Assembly (NCBI GenBank): GCA_007258455.2
Contig: VDFB02270651.1
Span: 699,790,217-699,854,216, forward strand
Reading direction: 5' to 3'
From: Sequoia sempervirens
Lineage: Eukaryota; Streptophyta; Pinopsida; Cupressales; Cupressaceae
Length of the DNA: 64,000 bases
Shown: in pieces, positions 12,650 through 23,178 of the stretch
Numbering within the stretch: the first letter of the stretch is position 1
Layout: every line of letters starts with the position of its first letter
Position numbers and translations under genes: made by a program
Notes under the pieces: model-generated
Seen by the model: only the letters and a program-made list of their open reading frames with translations
Told to the model about the DNA's origin: nothing
Database searches by the model: none

Positions 12650-15085
12650 TTGGTTCTAAACACCTTAGAGGTCACTTTTACAACAAGGTCAAAACACAAG
12701 AGGAACATGGAATATAAACTTAGTTCACACATCAAGAGTAAAGCAAGTCAACCAAACTATCAAAGCCTTACAATGCCAATTGATTTTCAAAACTCACATC
12801 TATACAATCCATACATGGGATCATTATCCCCTACAAACCTCAATGGTACAACAAATGTGAGTATACCCATTCTAAATCTTGGAACACCTTTTCCGATGGT
12901 AGATTTAAATCCAATTCAAAACTTACAAATCTATCAACCAAATAATGAATGCATGAGTCTTCAACAAAACAACATTATCCCACCAAATCCATACATGCCA
13001 AATGAGAATATACCAAGTACAACTATACCAAACATGAACATTTTGAATCCACACTTGGTAAACTTTTGGATAGATATGTTTGAAAATCACACGAATGTTG
13101 TTCAAAATCCATCACACCCATATGTCCCCCTTACCTTTCATAATCCTAATGAACCATCATCATCATTTCAAGCAACCCCTCAAACCTCTCTCCCTACGAC
13201 CTCACAAGGAGAAGGTGACTTATTTGGACCGGGGGGCATTTTTTATCAAACATCATCATTTTGCCAAGGGAGCATGCCACTCACTTTCCCACCACTCCCA
13301 CCCTTGCCATTAACATTTTTATCACCTCTTGGTTTGGGGCTACCATCGCTACCACCGCTCATCCAAAACATCCCCCCAACCATCAATCAAGGAATCATAC
13401 CAAATCCTCCCCCCTTGCCATCGATATCACAACAACAGATGGAAACCATCCCCATAGCACACGCAACCAACATATCGTCTATCATCCCTCAAAACATGGT
13501 CTCTCAAGGACTAACCATATCGATCACACCACCCACCACTCAAATCCTAATCATCAATACGATGATACCTCTTATCACCATAACAAGAACTATTCCAAAA
13601 CCACCTCTACCACCACCACCACCCAAACCAAACACATCAAACCAATACAACATTGTGTTGCAAGCCACTCAGCAAGCTGCTTATCAAAAGGCACTCGAAC
13701 AAAACCAAAACTGACAAGCTGCACAACTAGCTGCTCAACAAGTTGCACAAGCTGCTCAAGTTTCCCAAGCCACACTACAAGCCCAACAAGCACAAGCCCA
13801 GGCTCAAGCGCAAGTGTAAGCTCAAGCCCAATACCAAGCCCAACAAGCGAATGTTGTTCAAAATCCCAACAAAATGTTAATGACTCCATGTATCGATCCA
13901 AGTCAATGATCACATGATCAAGACCTATCCTTCAACGAACACATGGAATATGTTTCTACCTCATCCAAAGATCGAATCAACATACATCAAGAGTCACTTT
14001 TTGATCATGATAAGAATCCCTCAACAATATCCGACAATGATCTATTTCAAGGAGTGTTAACATTATTTTATCTTTTAATCAACAATCCATCAACCAATGA
14101 TCATGTTGAAAATGTCTCTACATCACCTAATAATTTAGAGGACATATCTCAAAAATTTATTCTAAAGCATGATCAACATCTCTCACCAAAGTCTAGCAAT
14201 GGTCCTTTCCAAGACATATTGGCATCCTTCGACCTCATGATTGCCGATATTGAAGGAATATTCAACTCAACAATTGATCCAAATTCACTCAAAGATCAAG
14301 AGGATATTGAGCCACTTCCTATGCCTAATGAAGATATCCAAGAACCCTTTGTAAGAAATCCATCCTTTGAAATTGACCCATGTCAAGAACTTGATCCAAA
14401 TCATGTCGAAAACAATTCTAAAATCATTCAAGATCAAGAATTTGTATCCCCGGGTTACTACAATAATCTAATGGATGCTCTCCTATCTATACAAGATTAT
14501 CATATCCACATAGCACATACTCCTCCATCTACCCATGAGATTCTTTATGTGGATGGACACATAGATGATCTTCATTCAGAATAGGATTCCTTTACTCCTG
14601 ATATTATTACACAAAAAGAGCAAGTTATTGATTCCTACAGTCAAACTGAGTTGTCAACATTAGGATCAGATATATCCCACATACAGACTAAGGACATCAT
14701 GTATGAAGATATCCAACATTATCCACTCAAAGAAATAGGTCAGATAGAATAGGACATTCTAGAGTTAGCAGAGCAACAAATGGAAATAGTGTCATCTGCA
14801 GTGGTCCTTTATCAAAGCATGCTTACTAAACAAGACATCTCAAAACAAGTAGAATCAAGGAATGAAGGTGCCACTACCACCATACTGGGGGAAACTTTGT
14901 CTCAAGAAAATGTCAACATAGGGGGCACAAAGAAGCCTTATGGTGAAACTGATGCCAATACTACAACCAACCACATCATGAATCTTCATCCACCCATCAC
15001 CCCATCCATGAATTGGGACCAACATCAAAAGAAGGTTTTGAATCAAATCACAAAGAATGATATCAAAGAAAAAGAAGTTAATTGA
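12650..15085 (+). pseudogene. V2 long ORF: Gag-like N-terminus plus acidic domain of unknown function
   Basis: A single frame runs about 810 codons with only about five stops (TGA 13712, TAG 14582 and others) and no frameshift. The N-terminal third parallels V1 gag (TRSKHKRNME; HPYVPLTFHNPNEPSSSF; a Pro-rich region), followed by a short Gln/Ala-rich stretch at 13650-13850. The C-terminal part (from about 13943) is acidic and Asn/Asp/Ser-rich and does not align with V1 Gag, protease or any pol domain I know; no zinc knuckle is seen. The start codon is uncertain: the V1 ATG position reads otherwise here, so translation may have begun nearby or the start was lost. Frame retention implies that it was a coding gene. 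Function unknown. Confidence 0.6.
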
Positions 15086-15477
15086 AGCATATCAGACAAA
15101 ACAAATACATATGGATACCAAAAAATACAAAGAAAGATTATCCCTATCAAAATCCATTAGTCAAAGAAACTATGGGGAAAAATAAAAAAGGGAAAAATAT
15201 CCATCAAAGATGTCCACAAAGGAAAATGAAGGCTTCTCAAGTGACGTACAATGTATATCAACAAGCTAGTCCTAATTCCACATACACTTTCGTATCCACC
15301 CATCATTGCTCATCTTCCCAAGTTTGGAGAGTCAAAGGTTCCAAGCTGTCAACCAATCCATCTTCTATTCCTAAACATACTCCATCCATGCCTCCACGCA
15401 TGATATCCAATTATCACATTGACCATGTATTGGCAATGACCCTTCATCATAAGGATTCAGAAGGCACTCTATTGTGA
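15082..15477 (+). pseudogene. Basic Lys-rich ORF following the V2 acidic ORF
   Basis: A 131-codon frame, shifted relative to the preceding ORF and overlapping its end, with no ATG at its start (TTG). It is rich in Lys (KNTKKDYPYQN, MGKNKKGKN). It may be the basic tail of the same protein after a frameshift, taking the nucleic-acid-binding role of a Gag zinc knuckle, or it may be chance. Family unknown. Confidence 0.3.
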
Positions 15478-15840
15478 TGTGTACTCAAAGACAACGTTAA
15501 CTCCGGTATCAACAAAGAAAATCAAGAATCTCAAAAGTTGTATTCAAATGCACATATCTTGGCAAAGCAGCTTCTTCAAGTAGGATATCAATGGCACATT
15601 ATGACAGGGGCATCTACATCAACACCACAAGGTGATTCAACATGAACTTAAAATCTTTCAAAAAAAAAAAAAATCAGAAAAAGGATTAGAAAAAGTAAAG
15701 AAAAAAATCATCCTCTAATGAAAACCACTATGGTGGCGCTTTGGGCAGGTACCATGATGAAAACCTAGAAAACATGCATCGTGTGTAGAATCGAGCATCT
15801 ACGTGCACTAGTTCAAGTGGAAGCATCTTATCCCATCCAT
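15478..15840 (+). other. V2 post-coding region
   Basis: Non-coding. It contains a poly-A run (15660-15673) and a block at 15690-15770 (ATCCTCTAATGAAAACCAC, GGCGCTTTGGGCAGGTACC) that matches V1 at 23345-23405 just after integrase. The junction at 15840/15841 enters the LTR 169 bp after its start, so it is a deletion joint. Confidence 0.6.
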
Positions 15841-16799
15841 AATTAATCCTATAGTCACTCTTTTAATTAAATAATTTATTTTATTTAATTAATCTCTAAA
15901 GTCATCTCATTTAAATTAAATAAATTAATCTTTATTTTATTTAAAGCTAACACCATCCTCTTTAATTAAATAAATCAAATCTTATTTAATTAAGTCTAAA
16001 AAAATTCTTCCTGTCAAAATATAAATCAAATGGTCAAATCATCTAATCTCCTTTAAATTAATCAAATCCTGATTAATCTTAGTCTTAATCCATCAAATCC
16101 CCTAGATTTTGCAACTTGCACATGAAAATCAATTTAATTGTTTTATAAATCATCTATTTTCATTCAAAAAAGGCATCAAAGATGGAATATTCCTCAAATT
16201 TGAAATCTCCCCCCCAAAAAGGTCTTGTCCTCCAAACATGGCATTTAGCATCTCTTACAAGTCCTTTCCTTGAGCCATGTGACATTAACTTCACCTTTAA
16301 CCTCATTCTTCAAGCCATATTTTGAATTTGAATCTCCCCCCTCTTTGCACATTCTCCATCAATTTATACAAGGCTTCTCTTTGTATTTTGCATCCACAAT
16401 TTGAGTAAGCTTACTATACTCAAATACATCTTCAAAGCATTTGCAAGATTCATCAATTTATCAAATCCATAGCTAGGTTATGCATGTTGTTCATCATGGA
16501 GCACACTTGAATCTTCAACAAAGTGGATCACCATCACCATTCATCATCAAAGCTTGCAAAGGAGTTAGGAAAGGGCCAATTTCCACATAAAATTGGCACC
16601 AACTCCCCCATAGGATAAAGAGTTTGCATTATTTGAATAGGATTTACACTCTTTTATTGCTTCTCATTGCATTTCTTGTTTTCATTTTCTATTTTGAATG
16701 ATGTTAATGGATTTTATGGGGAACCTATATTCTAACTTGCATTTGATCTTATTAATATGTTCATTTGTTGTATTCTTGCAAGTATAAGATAGTGGTTCA
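15841..16799 (+). repeat. V2 3' LTR, 5'-truncated
   Basis: It matches 9177-10242, beginning at AATTAATCCTATAG and ending at AGTGGTTCA. There are internal deletions too (about 90 bp around 16360, near the TATA-like ATTTATAC). V1 gag coding sequence follows directly. Confidence 0.8.
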
Positions 16800-18300
16800 G
16801 AGAAACCATTCTCAGAGGGATTTGAGAACCCCAAATTTGATAAATATCGTGGGATGGGAAACCCTGAAGATCACATTAGAGAATTCTAGGTTCATTGCAT
16901 GGATGTCGCATATGACGATACCTATCTGGTGCAGTTGTTTCCTAGAATTTTGGCTAGCCAATCCATGGAGTGGTTCTCTCACCTTCCTCCTGGCATCAAA
17001 AAGTCCCAAGAAATAGTAGATGCATTCATCAAAAATTACGCATTCAATATTGGAATGAACGTTAGTCTAGAGGAACTATCAGCTCTAAAACAAGGGAAGA
17101 ATGAATCATTTGCTTCATTCCTACAATGATGGTGATCCAAGGCCAATCGGAGCAAATGGGCCATGCCTGAATAACAACAAGTGTGCATTATCATATCCAA
17201 CCTCAATGGAGCCTTGGAATTTCATCTCAAAGTGCAAGGTATCACCACATATGACCAATTGATCTCTAAGGCCCTCAACATCGAACGAGCCATTGTGTCA
17301 CAAGGAGGATCCCCTGCATATCCTAAACAGCAACAAAATTGTCCATCCACCAGTTATAATGACAATCCTTGCACATGGGCTAAGAAAAAAAATATTACCA
17401 ATGATGGTGTTGTCGATGCCAAAGTTTTCATGAGCACTCCTTGACAAAACACACATGCACCCCAACAACAATCCCAAAACCACCATCAAAACAATCATCA
17501 AACCAACACGGTGACACAACAGCCAAATAATCAAATGATCAATAATGTGAACAATCAAAGCGGACCACCCTAGGGAAACAAAAACTCCCCCAAGCGGAAG
17601 TATGCTACCCTCGAGGAACCACTCGAGGTCATCATGAATAAATTAATAAATGAAAACCTCATCAAGGATCCCACCTATGAGAATTACTAGGAACCAGATG
17701 TGAAACCACCCTAGTACAATGAAAACTAGCTCTGTGACTTTCACAAAATCAAAGGGCACACCACTAACATTTGCATGAGGTTAAAAAACCTAATCCAAGA
17801 CCTCATTGATCAAAAAATCATAAATGTGGACTAGCTAGTAGGAAATCAGAACCTCAAGATATACACGAATGCGATTCCTAATCATAACAAAGGGAACAAT
17901 AATAACGACAAAGGAAAAGGCACCTTCAAGAGCGTAAATCATGTATATGACCATTTCATCGCATCCTTGGATGAATATTGTGTTACCATCACCATCAAAG
18001 GAGCCCATGTTGATTATGGAGTCACCACAAGAGGTGGGAAAATCACCATTACAAGGCCATCTCAGCCAATTAGAGCACCCACTTCCAACTCAAGATCTAT
18101 TCCCAATGGTTATAATGTCCTCAATCAACTAAAAATAATCCCAGCACAAATCTCTATCATGGAGTTGCTAAAAATTTCATTGGCCCACAAGAAAATCCTT
18201 GAGGAATAATTGGCTTCATCCATTGTCCCCACGGATCTTGATGCAGAACAATTCCAATCTATGGTCGGAAACATCATTACCCCCAATCTTCTTACATTCT
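16800..18300 (+). pseudogene. gag: V1 gag, structural domain and zinc knuckle, broken
   Basis: It continues the V1 Gag after V2. A Retrotrans_gag domain spans about 16820-17330 (KFDKYRGMGNPEDHI, then QSMEWFSHLPPGI and ALKQGKNESF). A Gln/Asn-rich linker follows, then a Tat-type knuckle CDFHKIKGHTTNIC at about 17732-17774. The frame matches the 7080 frame throughout, with stops at sites where Trp, Gln or Arg codons are expected (for example EF*VHCMD and Q*W*SKAN). Its role was the capsid and RNA-binding protein of the virus-like particle. Confidence 0.8.
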
Positions 18301-18960
18301 CCGACCAAGATCTTCCCACCCAACCATCTCACAACCGTGCACTCCATTTGGAGGTCCTGGTTCATAAAAAAAAAAAGTCAAGCGAGTCTTGGTGAATGGA
18401 GGTGCAGGTTTAAACATGTGTTCCCTCAAGCTCATTAAGAACCTGAAAAATCTCAGAGGATTCCATCGACAAAGGAAAAGGCATCACAATCAAGGCATAT
18501 GATGATCAAGAAAGAGTGTCCCAAGGCACAATCCAACTCCCTATTCAAGTAGGGCCAACAATCATGGAAACCACTTGTCAAGTCCTGGACCTTGATCTAC
18601 CTTATAACATTCTCCTGGGACGTATGTGGATCCATGCAATGCAAGCAGTAGGATCAACCTTCCATCAATGCATCAAATTCACATATGAAGGCCAAGAGGT
18701 CACCATCCATGGGGATCCCGAACCATTCTCTTACTACAAGAACCTAGAGGAAAAATATTATAAAATCCCTCAAGTGCCTAAAAATGATGGTCCATCAACT
18801 CCATACATTGATCCAGCCACTCTCACTTCCACCTCTGCGACAGAGAACCCACCACTCCCGCCATCCCCACCATCTTTGATATCAAAGTCATCATCCAAGA
18901 AAATGGTTGCAAAAACTATACAATTCACAAAAATGCTTTTTTGTTAGGAGAATTACCACA
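18301..18960 (+). pseudogene. pro: V1 aspartic protease, broken
   Basis: A retropepsin-like region in the Gag frame. The active-site segment reads VNGGAGLNMCSL at 18388-18425: the catalytic Asp codon of the usual DGGAGLN is now AAT (Asn), a G-to-A change. A frame disturbance follows at about 18440-18515. The second half is well preserved from 18516 (TCQVLDLDLPYNILLGR, then WIHAM), the usual end of the Tat protease. It once cleaved the Gag-Pol polyprotein. Confidence 0.75.
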
Positions 18961-19079
18961 ATCTCCCAGATCACAAGGTTGACCATAATTAATTGAAGCC
19001 TGCACATCCCAAACATCCACTAAAGGATATTCCAACTTCAAAAATTAGGGAGATCTCAACCGAGAAGTAATAGAGGAGG

Positions 19080-19986
19080 ACCTATCCCATCTCCTATATC
19101 AAGACAATAGACCTACAGCTAATTTACTAATGGATGACAGCAGCAAAGTCTTGCAAATGATGCTCGCAATGGGCTATGACAAAAACCAGAAACTAGGGAA
19201 AAAAAAAATGGTCTTCTAATACCCATCATTCCTGAGACGTGAATGAAGAATCTTGGCCTTGGATGTACCCCTATGAGTATAACCATACGTGGCCAGAATC
19301 CCTCGGTTAAGAAAGTCAAAACTCCTCAACATATGGCAATCGCCCTTAAATTTCTCGTATCCACTAGTCTGCCCTTAGACAATTTTACCTTTGACATCAC
19401 TGAGGTATGTAGTAGTGAGGATGAAAAACCTGAGAGAGGTATACCCACACTTTTTGAAGACTCCAACCTCTTTATGATCAGCACCCTATCCTATGAGTCT
19501 AAAAATCAATCCCATGAGATAAAGCTAGTCTACCCCCAACTCATCAATCATGACCAACGAGGACCGCCAATTCTTGACACATTCAAAAATGATGAGGCAC
19601 TCTCAGAACTCATGGGATTGTGGGATAATATTCCATGTGGGGATCATAAAGCAGTATTTATCATTGAGTTGGGCACGTATGCATATTATGGGGAAATGAT
19701 TGACTCCCTCAGTCACAAAAGCAAAAAACTGAGAATAATCTCTAGGTCTTTGAGTGAAAACCACACTGGGGCACTCTCTGACCCGAAAATAGTAAAAATA
19801 AAGGATGCGTCCAATAGTGAAAACCTCTCTGAGGTGCTCGAGGATGGGGGATTCAATCTTTCTCTTAGAGCTCTCCATCAAGAAAAATCAGCAGTCCTAG
19901 CCGAAAAATGCAATCCGGTTAACTTGGGGATAGAGGAGACCCCACACATCACATTCTATGCAGAGTCATTACTATCAGAAGAATAA
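19080..19986 (+). pseudogene. V1 protease-RT linker with G-patch-like motif
   Basis: At about 19130-19215 the translation reads MMLAMGYDKNQKLGKKKNG, resembling the G-patch (aromatic-Gly core, GLG, Gly end) found in this position in plant Tat polyproteins. After a frameshift, an uninterrupted 247-codon frame (19243-19986) encodes an acidic linker (EVCSSEDEKPERG; EMIDSLSHKSKKL) without catalytic motifs. It is the longest stop-free stretch in V1 pol. It probably separates protease from RT; function unknown. Confidence 0.5.
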
Positions 19987-20039
19987 GAGCTCATAGTAGC
20001 CTTCTTAAGAGAGAGACAAGTTAACTTTGCATGGAGCTA

Positions 20040-21350
20040 TATTGACATGCCTAGGATTGATCCAGAGATTGTGGTTCATCATCTAGTAGTCTACCCTAAA
20101 GCAAAGCATGTTAGACAAAAATTGAGAAAAATGCATCCTCCCTGCTAGTCAAAATGGAATTGAAAAAGCTACTTCATGCAGGATTCATAAGACCAATTGA
20201 CTATCCAGAATGGGTGTTAAATCTAGTTCTTGTTTCAAAACCCGATGGGGGCATCTGAATCTGCACAGATTTTAGAGACCTAAACAAAGCATGTCTGAAA
20301 GATGATTTCTCATTGCCTAACATTGATATGATAGTGGACATGATGGCAGGACATGAATTGCTTTCTTTAATGGATAATTTCTCTAGGTACAACCAAATAA
20401 TGATTTCCAAACAAGACCAACACAAAATGGCCTTCACTTGTCCATGGGGGAACTATTGCTAGAACATGATGACATTCGGCCTAAAGAATGTTGGGGCCAC
20501 CTACCAAAGAGCTATGAAATTAATCTTCCATGACATGATACACAAAACTGTCAAAGATTACGTTGATGACATACTAGCAAAATCCAGAGAGAGGAGAGAT
20601 CACATAGCAACCTTGAGCACTATTTTTCATAGGTTGGAGGAATACAAGGTCCATTTAAATCCAAAGAAGTGCATCTTCAACATACAATTAGGAAAGCTAT
20701 TGGAATACATATTGTCAATGAGGGGTATTGAAATAGATCTTGCAAAGGTAAAATCAATCCTCGAGATGGAGGAACCCAAAACATTAAAATAGTTGAGAGG
20801 CCTCCAAGGAAGGCTTTAGTCCATCTTCAGATTCATGGTACAACTAGAAACAATAAAATATTCTCACCTACTCCACAAGGGAGTAGCGTACAAGTGAGAT
20901 GACAAGTGTGAAGAAGCCTTCAACAAAATCAAAGAATATCTGCTCACACCTTTGGTCCTCATGCCACCAATCCCAAGAAAGACACTAATCCTCTATGTGT
21001 CAGCAACAGCAATAGCCCTCGATGCTCTCCTAGCTCAGCACGATGAAAATGGGACAGAGAGGTCCATTTATTACATCAGCCGCACAATGGTTGGGCATGA
21101 GTTAAACTACTCATTCATCAAAAAAAAATTGTCTAGCAGTAGTGTTTTCTTCACAAAAGTTCAGACATTACATGTTGGCACACAAAATCAAACTCATTGC
21201 TAAGATCGATCCCCTCAAGTTCCTATTATCAAAGGAAATTCTAACAAGAAGGATGGCCAAGTGGGTCATGATACTATTAGAGTATGACAACGAGTATGTG
21301 GAATGAAAAGCAATCAAAGGCCAGGTGATAGTAGATCAACTTGCAGAAGC
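20040..21350 (+). pseudogene. pol: V1 reverse transcriptase and RNase H, broken
   Basis: The RT region starts with KAKHVRQKLRKMHPP and has, in order, LVLVSKPDGG, TDFRDLNKAC, DDFSLPNIDM, SLMDNFSRYNQI (D of motif A), FTCPWGNYC, MTFGLKNVGATYQRAM (motif B) and the catalytic box YVDD at 20559-20570. RNase H follows from about 20880 (EEAFNKIKEYLLTPLVL, LYVSATAIALDALLAQ, ERSIYYISRTM). At least six in-frame stops and an indel near 21125 inactivate it. It made cDNA from element RNA and degraded the RNA strand. Confidence 0.85.
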
Positions 21351-21419
21351 ACCCTGTATTCAAAGAATCCACTCATATCAGAGTTTTTGAATGAATCCAT
21401 CTTCAATCTCAGCATAGTC

Positions 21420-21803
21420 GACCATTAGAAACTCTACTTTGATGGTTCCTACATGCAGCATGGTTCGAGAGCTAGTGTCTTCTTCATCACCCCACATGGG
21501 GATTGTATACCTAGATCATACAAGTTGGCATTCCCCTGCACTAATAACATTGCAGAGTATAAGGCTTTAACCATAGGTCTCAGAATAGTAGTGCAGTGGC
21601 ACATCATGGCCCTCAGAGTATATGGAGACTCCCAGCTGATAATAAATCAAGTGAATGACGAGTACCAAACAAAGGATGATAAACTGACTCCATACAAAAA
21701 TTTGGTAGAGAGCCTCAAAGAATCATTCATTGATATCACATTTGAGAAGATTCCCAGAGAAAACAACAAAGTAGTAGATTCCATGGAAATGATTGGACCC
21801 TAA
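21420..21803 (+). pseudogene. V1 second (archaeal-type) RNase H domain
   Basis: This extra RNase H lies between the retroviral-type RNase H and integrase. Visible acidic sites are YFDGSYMQHG (D), NNIAEYKALT (E) and VYGDSQLIINQV (D), then PRENNKVVDSM. This arrangement is the hallmark of the Tat (including Ogre) lineage. The frame is open from 21453 to 21803. It is likely to have helped remove RNA during reverse transcription. Confidence 0.78.
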
Positions 21804-23178
21804 TGGACATCCCTCACAATCTTCCAAAACATGAATTCTTGGTAGAGAAGCTTCTCGTGCCCACATTCGAGGTACCAGAGTTAGAATATGTGTGCAAAAT
21901 CGTTGGTCCTGGTGCTCCTTGGTACCATGACATTTATACCTACTTACAAATAGGGATCCTACCTGTTGACTTACCCTCAAGCCTAAAAAGAACCTTTGTC
22001 AAGAAAGCATCTTGGTTTATCGTCCTAGGAAACACCCTTTACCATAGGAGCATAGAATGAACCTTATTACATTTCCTAAATGTTGAGGAGGCATTGAGCA
22101 CCTTAACTGAGGTACATAACGGTATTTGAGGTTCACACTCGAGCAGAATGACCTTGGCCAAGAAATTGTTGAGGACGGGGTATTATTTGCCTACTATGGA
22201 AAGAGAAGCACATGACTACATCAAAAGGTGTCTACAATGTCAACAACATGGGGACCTCATCCATGCTCTAGCTCAAGAGCTCCATCTGATTGTCACACCA
22301 TGGCCCTTTTCACAGTGGGGGCTCAATCTCCTTGGGAAAATCACTCCCACCTCATCCAATGGCCACAAGTTTATCATAACCGCCACTTAATATTTCACCA
22401 AGTGGGTGGAAGCCATACCAATGACCTACATAACAGGGGAGCAGATATCAAAGTTCATCCTGAACTATCTCATATGCCGCTACGGTGTCCCACAAGCCAT
22501 TATCTTAGATAACGGGACACCATTCAAAAATCAAGAGGTCTGAGACCTATGTGACAAATTCAAAATCCATCATTGCTTCTCCACACCGTATTATCCCCAA
22601 GGAAATGGCCAAGCAGAATCCACCAATAAAACCATTCTAAAAATCCTCAAAAAGATAGTCAATGATGCAGGTCATGACTGGCATCTACAGCTGAATCCTA
22701 CCCTTTGGGCCTATCGACGAGGCATCCCCACACCCACTGGAGCCACCCCATTTTCCCTGGTCTATGGATCAGAAGCCATATTGCCCATCGAGATCGAGCT
22801 TCTGTCACTAAGGATATCACTGAAAAACCTCATCATGGATGAAGAATATCAAGTATTAAGACTAAATGAGCTAGAGCTGCTAGATGAGCGACATATGGAA
22901 GCATTAAATCATTTGCAAGTCTATCAGAATTGACTCAAGAGGATCTATAACAAAAAGATCAGGAGCAGAACCTTCTAGGTCAGAGAACTTTTCCTAAAGG
23001 AGAATCAAAAGAACATCCCAAATCCAAATGGAAAAGGAAAATTTGATCCCAATTGGTTGGGACCATTCATCATTACAGCGAGTTACAAGTCAGCGGAATA
23101 TCAGTTATCAACACCCGAAGGGGAACCTCTGCAGGAGCCCATCAATAGCTCCCATCTCAAAAAAATTTATTCCTAAAT
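21804..23178 (+). pseudogene. int: V1 integrase, broken
   Basis: It lies in a different frame from RT. The N-terminal zinc finger is partly preserved (EVHNGI, then GSHSSRM, then CLQCQQHG near 22230). The core has PWPFSQWGLNLLGKI, where the first catalytic Asp appears as Asn, then ILDNGTPFKN and TPYYPQGNGQAESTNK carrying the catalytic Glu. The C-terminal part ends in FDPNWLGPFIITA and NSSHLKKIYS with a stop at 23176, the usual Tat terminus. Several stops are present. It joined cDNA ends to the host chromosome. Confidence 0.84.

Larger units (their letters stand above)
9008..16799 (+). mobile_element. V2: pol-less Tat-family LTR element nested in V1 gag
   Basis: LTRs at 9008-10242 and 15841-16799 belong to the V1 family but are a distinct subfamily. 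The leader and Gag N-terminal region resemble V1, yet no RT, RNase H or integrase is present. One long frame (12650-15085) with a novel acidic C-terminal part takes their place. The sequence after it (15600-15840) matches the post-integrase region of V1 (GAAAACCAC, GGTGGCGCTTTGGGCA). The 3' LTR lacks its first 169 bp, so a deletion took the polypurine tract, LTR start and possibly more. No target duplication is visible (atacc before, gagaa after). V1 gag resumes immediately after it, which supports the nesting. Confidence 0.78.

Noticed and set aside
13261..13917. 218-codon plus-strand ORF rich in Thr/His/Ser
   Set aside because: Out-of-frame reading of the Pro/Gln-rich part of the V2 ORF; composition is a by-product of the repeats.
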